A stretch of DNA of 6,023 bases from Modestobacter sp. (lineage in GTDB: Bacteria > Actinomycetota > Actinomycetes > Mycobacteriales > Geodermatophilaceae), in contig JAOPWO010000272.1 of the NCBI GenBank assembly GCA_025965635.1, forward strand, positions 1 through 6,023. Reading direction: 5' to 3'. The stretch's first letter is position 1. Every line of letters starts with the position of its first letter. Positions 1 through 5,426 of this stretch are shown piece by piece. Under the pieces are notes generated by a model. The model had not been told where the DNA came from. It searched no databases and saw only the letters and a list, made by a program, of their open reading frames with translations. Position numbers and translations under genes: made by a program.

Positions 1-1646
1 AGCGCGGCGGCCTGTCCGGCTACCCCAGCCGGGCGGAGAGCGAGCACGACTGGGTGGAGAACAGCCACGCCTCCACGTCGCTGTCCTACGCCGACGGGCT
101 GGCCAAGGCCTTCGCCGTGCGCGGCGAGCGACGTCCGGTGGTGGCCGTGATCGGCGACGGCGCGCTGACCGGCGGGATGGCCTGGGAGGCGCTGAACAAC
201 ATCGCCGCCGCCCAGGACCGGCCGGTGGTCATCGTCGTCAACGACAACGGCCGTTCCTACTCACCGACCATCGGCGGCGTCGCCGACGCGCTGGCCACCC
301 TGCGGCTGCGGCCGGGCTACGAGCAGGCGCTGGACGCCGTCCGGCAGGCCCTGCACAAGGCCCCGGTCGTCGGCTCGACGCTGTACGACGCGCTGCACGC
401 GATCAAGAAGGGCCTCAAGGACGTCCTCTCCCCGCAGGGGATGTTCGAGGACCTCGGCATGAAGTACGTCGGCCCGGTCGACGGCCACGACGTCGAGGTG
501 ATGGAGTCCGCGCTGCGCCGGGCCCGGTCGTTCGGCGGCCCGGTGATCGTGCACGCCGTCACCACCAAGGGCTTCGGCTACCCGCCGGCCGAGACCGACA
601 CCGTCGACGCCTGGCACTCCACCGGGGTGTTCGAGCCCGACAGCGGCCTGTCCTCGGCCGCCAAGGGACCGGAGTGGACCGATGCGTTCGCCGACGAGCT
701 GGTGCGGATCGGCACCGAGCGCTCCGACGTCGTCGCGATCACCGCGGCCATGCTGCACCCGACCGGCCTGGCGCCGTTCGCCGAGCGGTTCCCGGAGCGC
801 ACCTATGACGTGGGCATCGCCGAGCAGCACGCGCTGACCTCGGCGGCGGGCCTGGCCATGGGCGGCATGCACCCGGTCGTGGCCATCTACTCGACGTTCC
901 TCAACCGGGCGTTCGACCAACTGCTCATGGACGTCGCGCTGCACCGCCAGCCGGTCACGCTCGTGCTCGACCGGGCCGGGGTCACCGGCTCCGACGGCGC
1001 CTCGCACAACGGCATGTGGGACATGTCGATCGCCTCGGTCGTCCCGGGGCTGCAGCTGGCCGCTCCCCGCGACGAGCCGACGCTGCGCGAGGCGCTGCGC
1101 GAGGCCGTCGCGGTGAGCGACGGGCCGACCGTGGTGCGCTTCCCCAAGGGTGCGCTGCCGGTGGAGATCCCGGCGCTGGAGCGCCGCGGGCCGGTCGACG
1201 TGCTGCGCCGGGGGACCGCTCCGGAGGTGCTGCTCGTGGCCGCCGGCTCGCTGGTGCCGATGTGCCTGGCCGCCGCGGAGCGGGTCGCCGACCACGGCAT
1301 CGAGGTGACCGTCGTCGACCCGCGCTGGGTGGTGCCGGTCGCCCCCGAGCTGGTCGAGCTGGCGCAGGAGCACCGGCTGGTCGTCACCGTCGAGGACGGC
1401 GGCCGGGCCGGCGGGCTGGGCTCCCTGGTCACCCGGGCACTGCAGGACGCCGACAGCGACGTCCCGGTGCGCACCATGGGGCTGCCGCAGCAGTTCTTCG
1501 AGCACGGCAGCCGCGCCCAGGTGCTGGCCGACGCCGGGCTCACCGAGCAGGACGTCGCCCGCCGGGTCGTCGAGTGGGCCGCCCGGCTCGCCGACCGGCC
1601 GAGCGGGCGCAACAGCGTGGCGGCGGCCCCCGCCGAGGGCTCGTGA
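1..1646 (+). CDS. dxs: 1-deoxy-D-xylulose-5-phosphate synthase, 3' part (5' end outside window)
   Basis: DXS condenses pyruvate with glyceraldehyde 3-phosphate, using thiamine diphosphate and Mg2+, to give DXP. DXP is the entry point of the cytosolic MEP isoprenoid pathway and also feeds the thiamine thiazole ring. The frame is open from base 3 and gives 547 visible residues. It begins in the conserved GGLSGYPSRAESEHD segment, so roughly 90 N-terminal residues of a usual 620-640 are missing. The GTG at 54 lies inside this segment and is not a start. Visible landmarks are the SHAS active-site loop (about 63-74), the TPP/Mg motif GDGALTGGMAWEALNN (GDG at 153-161), the DVGIAEQHA motif of the pyrimidine domain with the catalytic Glu codon at 822-824, the actinobacterial DRAGVTGSDGASHNGMWD block (about 969-1025), and a transketolase C-terminal domain with VDPRWVVP (about 1314-1337). 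The TGA stop overlaps the GTG of the next gene. No key residue is missing in the visible part. Whether the genome has a second dxs cannot be seen. Confidence 0.97.
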   Translation, partial: RGGLSGYPSRAESEHDWVENSHASTSLSYADGLAKAFAVRGERRPVVAVIGDGALTGGMAWEALNNIAAAQDRPVVIVVNDNGRSYSPTIGGVADALATLRLRPGYEQALDAVRQALHKAPVVGSTLYDALHAIKKGLKDVLSPQGMFEDLGMKYVGPVDGHDVEVMESALRRARSFGGPVIVHAVTTKGFGYPPAETDTVDAWHSTGVFEPDSGLSSAAKGPEWTDAFADELVRIGTERSDVVAITAAMLHPTGLAPFAERFPERTYDVGIAEQHALTSAAGLAMGGMHPVVAIYSTFLNRAFDQLLMDVALHRQPVTLVLDRAGVTGSDGASHNGMWDMSIASVVPGLQLAAPRDEPTLREALREAVAVSDGPTVVRFPKGALPVEIPALERRGPVDVLRRGTAPEVLLVAAGSLVPMCLAAAERVADHGIEVTVVDPRWVVPVAPELVELAQEHRLVVTVEDGGRAGGLGSLVTRALQDADSDVPVRTMGLPQQFFEHGSRAQVLADAGLTEQDVARRVVEWAARLADRPSGRNSVAAAPAEGS

Positions 1647-1948
1647 CTGCGCCGGCCGGACCGCCGCAGGTGATCGCGGAGATCCAGGTCGCGCCGTCCC
1701 CACCCGGCCGGCCGGACGACCGCCACGCGCACGTCGAGGCGGCGATCGCGGTGATCAAGGCGTCCGGGCTGCGGTGCGAGGTGGGCGCCCTGGGCACCAC
1801 GCTCGAGGGCGACGCCGACGTCGTCTGGGCGACCCTGCGCGCGGCGCACGAGGCCATGCTCGCCGCCGGTGCGACCTCGGGGATCTCGCACCTCAAGGTG
1901 GCCACCGTGAACCGCACGATGGACAGCCTCACCGCCAAGTTCCGCTGA
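1643..1948 (+). CDS. Thiamine-binding protein, MTH1187/YkoF family (formerly DUF77)
   Basis: A 101-residue protein of the small ferredoxin-fold family that includes MTH1187, YqgV and the YkoF domain; characterised YkoF binds thiamine. Its expected role is binding thiamine or a derivative in the cytoplasm, but the physiological role of the stand-alone form is poorly known. Visible family marks are the first strand IAEIQVAP (residues 11-18), a helix with AAIAVIKASGL (33-43), the signature GTTLEGD (51-57), the AAHEAMLAAG helix (67-76), and a last strand and tail ending TAKFR. The length matches the family. GTG at 1643 was chosen because it gives a normal N terminus and overlaps the dxs stop in a GTGA arrangement. 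A GAGGG (1635-1639) sits just upstream with only 3 bases of spacing, so translation is probably coupled to dxs. The next in-frame GTG (1670) has no ribosome-binding site. Function in this operon is inferred. Confidence 0.88.
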   Translation: MTAPAGPPQVIAEIQVAPSPPGRPDDRHAHVEAAIAVIKASGLRCEVGALGTTLEGDADVVWATLRAAHEAMLAAGATSGISHLKVATVNRTMDSLTAKFR

Positions 1949-1964
1949 TACGAGCGCTCGCGTC

Positions 1965-1971
1965 GGAGGAG
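1965..1971 (+). promoter_or_regulatory. Shine-Dalgarno GGAGGAG deciding the start of the small gene
   Basis: GGAGGAG is the strongest ribosome-binding sequence in the window. It directly abuts an ATG at 1972, which is too close for initiation. It lies 9 bases before the ATG at 1981, a normal spacing. It therefore supports 1981 as the start and argues that the small downstream reading frame is translated. Confidence 0.6.
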
Positions 1972-1980
1972 ATGCCGCGC

Positions 1981-2223
1981 ATGCCGGCGGAGATGGGCTG
2001 GCCCCGCCCCGACGTGATCATCGAGGGCGAGGTGCTCGAGGTCGATCCGCCGGACGGGTCCTGCCGGCTGACCCGCACCCGTCAGACGGTCGAGGGGCAC
2101 GACGGCGTGCGGACGCTGCTGCAGGGCGGCGACGTGGCGCTCGACTCGGCGCTCCCGGCCGACGAGCCGGCCCGGTCGGTGGGGCGGACCGCGGGCAGAC
2201 TCGCCGACCTGCTCGGCGACTGA
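1981..2223 (+). CDS. Small acidic protein of unknown function (80 aa)
   Basis: I do not recognise this protein. Its 80 residues are acidic (15 Asp/Glu against 8 Arg) with no lysine and one cysteine (Cys28). There is no signal peptide and no membrane segment. The N-terminal half (DVIIEGEVLEVD, residues 11-22, and CRLTRTRQTV, 28-37) looks like beta strands. The C-terminal end (SVGRTAGRLADLLGD, 66-80) looks like a short amphipathic helix. Nearly every third codon position is G or C, as in the neighbouring genes, and a good Shine-Dalgarno precedes the ATG, so it is very probably translated. An alternative start at 1972 would add three residues but lacks spacing. It follows the thiamine-binding gene by 32 bases on the same strand and is probably the last gene of the dxs transcription unit. 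Any function would be guesswork. Confidence 0.72.
   Translation: MPAEMGWPRPDVIIEGEVLEVDPPDGSCRLTRTRQTVEGHDGVRTLLQGGDVALDSALPADEPARSVGRTAGRLADLLGD
2201..2219 (+). terminator. Possible hairpin at the end of the dxs unit
   Basis: TCGCCGA (2201-2207) and TCGGCGA (2213-2219) form a perfect 7-bp stem with a 5-base loop, ending one base before the stop codon triplet of the small gene. There is no T-tract after it, so it is at best a U-less actinobacterial terminator or an mRNA 3'-end stabiliser. In DNA this rich in G+C such a stem can arise by chance. Confidence 0.25.
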
Positions 2224-2229
2224 GCTCAG
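2220..2229. repeat. 10-bp perfect palindrome containing both convergent stop codons
   Basis: CTGAGCTCAG reads the same on both strands. It carries the TGA of the plus-strand small gene (2221-2223) and the TGA of the minus-strand RNase D (2228-2226). Weaker pairing continues outward (2217-2218 with 2231-2232, after one mismatch). Confidence 0.6.
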
Positions 2230-3455
2230 CCGGCGACGATCGCCTCGGTCAGCAGGTCGCGGGTCAGCTCGATCTGCCAGTCCCGCGCGCCGCCGGCCCG
2301 CAGGAGGGCGGTCACCGTCTCGGCGTCGGCCGGGGACGGCGGGCTCCACACCAGCCGGCGCATGAGGTCGGGGGACAGCAGGTTCTCCACCGGGACCGAC
2401 CACTCCTCGGAGATCCGGGTGAGCCCGGCGCGGGCGACCGTCAGCCGGGCCGCGGCCGCCGGGTCGCGGTCGGCCCAGCGGTTGACCGGCGGCGGGCCGT
2501 CACCGGGGCGGCTGTGCGGGGGCAGGTCGCCCTCCGGGATCTCCCGGCCACGGGTGAGCGCCCCGAACCAGGTGGACACCAGCTTCCGGTTGGCCCGGCC
2601 CCGGAACACCGGCAGCTCCAGCAGCGCGTTCTCGGTCTTCGGGTCGGCCTTCACCGCGGAGACGATGGCGGCATCGGGCAGCACCCGGCCCGGCGCGATG
2701 TCCCGCCGGCGGGCCAGCTCGTCCCGCGCCAGCCACAGCGACCGGAGCATGCCCAGCTGCCGGCGGTTGCGCAGACCGTGCATCCCCGAGGTGCGCCGCC
2801 ACGGATCGACCCTGGCAGCGGGCGGGCCGGCGGCGAGGATCGCCTCGAACTCCTGCCGCGCCCACTCGGTCTTGCCCTGTTCCTCGAGGATGGCGGCGAG
2901 CGCGTCGCGCAGGTCGACCAGCACCTCTACGTCCAGCGCCGCGTAGACCAGCCAGTCCTCGGGCAGCGGGCGGGTGCTCCAGTCGGCGGCCGAGTGGCCC
3001 TTCTGCAGCGAGAAGCCGAGCAGTGACTCCACGACCGCGCCCAGGCCCACCCGGGGCAGCCCGGCCAGCCGCGCGGCCAGCTCGGTGTCGAAGAGCCGGC
3101 CGGGCACGAGCCCGATCTCGGCCAGGCAGGGGAGGTCCTGGTTGGCGGCGTGCAGCACCCACTCGGCGTCGGCGATCGCGTTCTGCACCACCGAGAGGTC
3201 GGGCAGCGGGATCGGGTCGATCAGCCCGGTACCCGAGCCGTTGCGGCGCAGCTGCACCAGGTAGGCGCGCTGCCCGTACCGGTAGCCCGACGCGCGCTCG
3301 GCGTCCACGGCCACCGGGCCGGTGCCGGCGGCCAGCGCCTCGGCGTAGGCCACCAGCGCGGTGGAGGTGTCGGTGACCGGCGGCAGCCCGTCACGCGGTG
3401 CCAGCAGAGGGACCGCGGTCGACTCCTCGGGGACGTCCGCGTCGGCGCCCACCAC
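2226..3455 (-). CDS. rnd: Ribonuclease D family 3'-5' exonuclease with HRDC domain
   Basis: A cytosolic DEDDy-type 3'-5' exoribonuclease; E. coli RNase D trims tRNA and other small-RNA precursors, but the actinobacterial role is not established. The protein has 409 residues from the GTG at 3455. All catalytic positions are visible: motif I VDAE (Asp51, Glu53), motif II HAANQDLP (Asp107), and motif III YAALDVEVL (Tyr171, Asp175). An HRDC domain covers about residues 226-305 and starts GLRNRRQLGMLR. A further helical C-terminal region of about 85 residues is usual in actinobacterial members. The start is uncertain. GTG GTG at 3455/3452 is the first canonical start in frame, but it has no well-placed Shine-Dalgarno, and the frame stays open with coding-like codons upstream to a CTG at 3512 (428 residues). 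The gene lies downstream of DUF3000 on the same strand and converges on the dxs unit with two bases between stop codons. Confidence 0.93.
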   Translation of the reverse strand: MVGADADVPEESTAVPLLAPRDGLPPVTDTSTALVAYAEALAAGTGPVAVDAERASGYRYGQRAYLVQLRRNGSGTGLIDPIPLPDLSVVQNAIADAEWVLHAANQDLPCLAEIGLVPGRLFDTELAARLAGLPRVGLGAVVESLLGFSLQKGHSAADWSTRPLPEDWLVYAALDVEVLVDLRDALAAILEEQGKTEWARQEFEAILAAGPPAARVDPWRRTSGMHGLRNRRQLGMLRSLWLARDELARRRDIAPGRVLPDAAIVSAVKADPKTENALLELPVFRGRANRKLVSTWFGALTRGREIPEGDLPPHSRPGDGPPPVNRWADRDPAAAARLTVARAGLTRISEEWSVPVENLLSPDLMRRLVWSPPSPADAETVTALLRAGGARDWQIELTRDLLTEAIVAG

Positions 3456-3573
3456 GGGGACGGCGACGACGGGCTCCTCGGGGAGGTCGGCGGCCGACAG
3501 CTCGGTGCTCAGGACAAGACCCCCGCGGCTGGTGCGAGGCGGACGCCGTCGGCCCGGGACAGGCCCAGCGACA

Positions 3574-3601
3574 TCCGACCTCCCGTCATCGGCCGGTCGG
3601 A
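3574..3601 (-). repeat. Inverted repeat between DUF3000 and RNase D genes
   Basis: TCCGACC (3574-3580) pairs with GGTCGGA (3595-3601) across a 14-base loop. It lies in the 206-base interval between the two minus-strand genes (150 bases if RNase D starts at 3512). Its role is unknown and it may be chance in GC-rich sequence. Confidence 0.3.
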
Positions 3602-3615
3602 GGTGACCGGCGCGT

Positions 3616-3646
3616 CCGGCACCGGCCCCGCAGGGCCCCGTGCCGG
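3616..3646 (-). terminator. GC-rich hairpin 15 bases after the DUF3000 stop
   Basis: CCGGCAC (3616-3622) pairs with GTGCCGG (3640-3646). Inside it GGCCC (3624-3628) pairs with GGGCC (3633-3637) around a 4-base loop, giving 12 bp with a 1x2 internal loop. On the minus strand it begins 15 bases past the DUF3000 stop, the right place for termination or attenuation before the RNase D gene. No U-tract follows, so an intrinsic terminator of the usual kind is not shown. Confidence 0.35.
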
Positions 3647-3661
3647 GGAACGGGGACGAGT

Positions 3662-4279
3662 CTAGGCGCCGGCGCCGGCGCCGGCGGCCTGCCCGCCCGC
3701 GCCGAGCAGGTGCACGCCCTCGGGCGGCAGGCCCGCCGCGATGGTCAGCACCTCCAGGTAGGCGCGCAGGTGCCGGTCGAGGGCCGTGCCCTCCGCCGTC
3801 CAGGAGGCGCGGATCTCCACGTCCACGGAGTGCTCGGGCGCGGCGATCTCACCGAACCGGGTGGAGGCGGTCCGGGTGACGGTGCCGCCGAGGTGGTGAT
3901 GCCCGGCCCTGGTGTCGTCCAGGGCGTCGGTGAGCCAGCTCCAGGCGACCTCGGAGAACATGGCGTCGTCCACCATGTGCTCGTCGGTGACCGCGGAGAC
4001 GTAGCCGACGCAGCGGGTGGTGCCGGCCCACGCCTCGTGGCCTGCGGGGTCGAACAGCACGATGAACCGGCCGCTGGCGATGTCGACGTCGTCGTCACCG
4101 TCCGGCTCGCAGACGCTCAGCGCGATCGCGTGGGCGAAGGGGGCCAGCCGCTGCGGGGCAGGGATGTGCTCGACGACGACCTCGGCCCGGACGCGCACGG
4201 TGGCGAGGGCCTCGAGCGCCGCCTGGAACGCAGCCGGCACCGGGGCGTCCTCGGCGGGACGGGTGCGTTGCGGAGCCAC
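3662..4279 (-). CDS. DUF3000 family protein
   Basis: A 205-residue member of an actinobacterial family of unknown function; no catalytic motif is recognised. Family-like blocks are EHIPAPQRLAPFAHA (residues 37-51), GRFIVLFDPAGHEAWAGT (70-87), VAWSWLTDAL (111-120), GGTVTRTASTRFGEI (131-145) and VEIRASWT (154-161), ending near LTIAAGLPPEGVHLL. There is no signal peptide or membrane helix, so it is expected in the cytoplasm. The tail is a low-complexity Ala/Gly run (AAGAGAGA) encoded by a GGCGCC repeat and ends in TAG. The GTG at 4279 is chosen because it begins just before the conserved region and has a -10-like TACCCT six bases upstream, which would suit leaderless translation; no Shine-Dalgarno is visible. 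It precedes RNase D on the same strand and is divergent from hemE. A functional link to RNase D is only suggested by repeated adjacency in actinobacteria. Confidence 0.87.
   Translation of the reverse strand: MAPQRTRPAEDAPVPAAFQAALEALATVRVRAEVVVEHIPAPQRLAPFAHAIALSVCEPDGDDDVDIASGRFIVLFDPAGHEAWAGTTRCVGYVSAVTDEHMVDDAMFSEVAWSWLTDALDDTRAGHHHLGGTVTRTASTRFGEIAAPEHSVDVEIRASWTAEGTALDRHLRAYLEVLTIAAGLPPEGVHLLGAGGQAAGAGAGA
3665..3682. repeat. Hexanucleotide tandem repeat (GGCGCC)x3
   Basis: Three perfect copies of the self-complementary hexamer GGCGCC lie immediately next to the DUF3000 stop codon and encode the alternating Ala-Gly tail. The repeat is outside the conserved family core, so copy-number change would alter only the tail length. 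Confidence 0.7.
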
Positions 4280-4297
4280 CTGCGCAGGGTAGGTGGC
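4275..4297 (-). promoter_or_regulatory. Dyad and -10-like element over the DUF3000 start
   Basis: GCCACC (4275-4280) and GGTGGC (4292-4297) form an inverted repeat with an 11-base spacer that spans the DUF3000 GTG. Between the arms, on the minus strand, lies TACCCT (4291-4286), six bases before the GTG, the spacing of a -10 box for a leaderless transcript. A second perfect palindrome, CCTGCGCAGG, occupies 4279-4288. No convincing -35 box is seen. This could be a promoter with an operator, or coincidence. Confidence 0.3.
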
Positions 4298-4366
4298 AAC
4301 GGCCGCGCAGCGGGGTCCCGACGCGCCGCCGCAGCCCGGGCAGGACGTCTGGGAGCATCACCCCTC
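4280..4366. promoter_or_regulatory. Divergent promoter region between DUF3000 and hemE
   Basis: These 87 bases are the only sequence between two divergently transcribed start codons, so both genes' promoters should lie here or extend into the coding regions. For hemE only a weak GGGAG (4351-4355), 11 bases before its GTG, is visible as a ribosome-binding site. I see no clear -35/-10 pair for hemE. Confidence 0.55.
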
Positions 4367-5416
4367 GTGGGAACACCTATCACGCCCGGCCCGGCCGACT
4401 CCGACCTCGTCCGCGCCGCGCGCGGGCTGCCGGTCTCCCGGACGCCGGTGTGGTTCATGCGTCAGGCCGGGCGGTCGCTGCCGGAGTACCGCACGCTCCG
4501 GGCCGGGACGGCGATGCTGCAGGCCTGCCAGGACCCCGACATGGTCACCGAGATCACCCTGCAGCCGGTCCGCCGGCACGGGGTGGACGCGGCGATCCTC
4601 TTCTCCGACATCGTCCTGCCGCTGGTCGTGGCCGGCGTCGACATCGAGATCAAGCCCGGGATCGGGCCGGTCGTCGCAACCCCGGGGCGCACGGGGGCCG
4701 ATGTCGACGCGCTCCCGCCGCTGGAGCCCGACCGGCTGGACTTCCTGGTCACCGCCGTCCGTCAGCTGGTGGCCGAGCTGGGCCCGACGCCGCTGATCGG
4801 CTTCGCCGGGGCGCCGTTCACCCTGGCCACCTACCTGATCGAGGGTGGCCCGTCGAAGGAGCACGCCCGCACCAAGGCGTTCATGTACTCCGAGCCCGCG
4901 GCGTGGCAGCGGCTGCTCGAGCACCTCGCCGTCTCCGCGGCGGTCTTCCTGCGCGCCCAGATCGGCGCCGGCGTCTCCGCCGTCCAGCTGTTCGACTCCT
5001 GGGCCGGGGTGCTGTCGGCGACCGACTACGCCCAGCGGGTGCTGCCGCACTCGCGCGAGGTCTTCGACGGGCTCGGGGACACGGACGTGCCGCGCATCCA
5101 CTTCGGCGTGGGCACCGGCGAGCTGCTGTCGCTCATCGGGGACGCCGGCGCGGACATGGTGGGCGTCGACTGGCGGATCCCGCTGGACGAGGCCGCCCGC
5201 CGCGTGGGCCCCGGGTTCTCGCTGCAGGGCAACCTCGACCCCGCGGTGCTGCTGGCCGACCGGGCGACCGTCGATCGCGAGGTCGCCCGGGTGGTGGCGC
5301 AGGGCCGCGCCGCCCGCGGGCACGTGTTCAACCTCGGCCACGGCGTGCTGCCGGACACCGACCCGGGCGTGCTGACCCACGTGGTCGAGTTGGTGCACGA
5401 GCTCGGCCGGCGTTGA
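4367..5416 (+). CDS. hemE: Uroporphyrinogen decarboxylase
   Basis: Removes the four acetate carboxyl groups of uroporphyrinogen III to give coproporphyrinogen III; cytosolic, cofactor-free haem-pathway enzyme. The protein is 349 residues, the normal family length. Signature N-terminal motif VWFMRQAGRSLPEYR (residues 28-42) contains the substrate-binding Arg32 and Arg36. Others are ILFSDIVLPL (77-86) with the catalytic Asp81, GAPFTLATYLIEGGPSK (148-164) with Tyr156, VQLFDSWAG (206-214) with Ser211, and NLGHGVLPDTD (322-332) with His325, all matching known active-site positions. The GTG at 4367 gives a typical short N-terminal lead. The first internal ATG is Met31 inside the signature motif and cannot be the start. 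The reading frame is open far upstream, but that stretch is antisense to DUF3000 and is not coding. Ten bases separate its stop from the next gene, which carries out the following step. Confidence 0.97.
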   Translation: MGTPITPGPADSDLVRAARGLPVSRTPVWFMRQAGRSLPEYRTLRAGTAMLQACQDPDMVTEITLQPVRRHGVDAAILFSDIVLPLVVAGVDIEIKPGIGPVVATPGRTGADVDALPPLEPDRLDFLVTAVRQLVAELGPTPLIGFAGAPFTLATYLIEGGPSKEHARTKAFMYSEPAAWQRLLEHLAVSAAVFLRAQIGAGVSAVQLFDSWAGVLSATDYAQRVLPHSREVFDGLGDTDVPRIHFGVGTGELLSLIGDAGADMVGVDWRIPLDEAARRVGPGFSLQGNLDPAVLLADRATVDREVARVVAQGRAARGHVFNLGHGVLPDTDPGVLTHVVELVHELGRR

Positions 5417-5418
5417 GG
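5415..5418 (+). promoter_or_regulatory. Shine-Dalgarno of hemG overlapping the hemE stop
   Basis: GAGG at 5415-5418 shares two bases with the hemE TGA (5414-5416) and lies 8 bases before the hemG ATG. This arrangement favours reinitiation by ribosomes that finish hemE and supports the ATG at 5427 as the start. Confidence 0.55.
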
Positions 5419-5426
5419 CGCGCCCG

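Noticed and set aside
54..56. GTG as a start codon of dxs
   Set aside because: The frame is open and matches conserved DXS sequence back to base 3, so the real start lies upstream of the window.
261..1703. 480-codon open frame on the minus strand across dxs
   Set aside because: It is antisense to an unmistakable DXS. Its translation is a low-complexity Arg/Gly/His/Gln/Val-rich product typical of the antisense frame of GC-rich genes.
1970..1974. ATG at 1972 as the start of the small gene
   Set aside because: The Shine-Dalgarno GGAGGAG ends right at this codon. The ATG at 1981 has correct spacing.
1600..1980. TPP riboswitch controlling the thiamine-binding gene
   Set aside because: The gene starts inside the dxs stop codon, leaving no leader, and no THI-box-like conserved segments were seen around it. 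A riboswitch upstream of dxs would be outside the window.
2362..3162. Several open frames on both strands inside the RNase D region
   Set aside because: They are shadow frames. RNase D has all catalytic motifs and an HRDC domain in the frame 2226-3455, and none of the others shows a recognisable protein.
3398..4366. Long in-frame plus-strand extension upstream of hemE, which could suggest a fusion protein
   Set aside because: This stretch is antisense to DUF3000 and the RNase D start. HemE similarity begins only after the GTG at 4367, and the total length from there is exactly that of the family.
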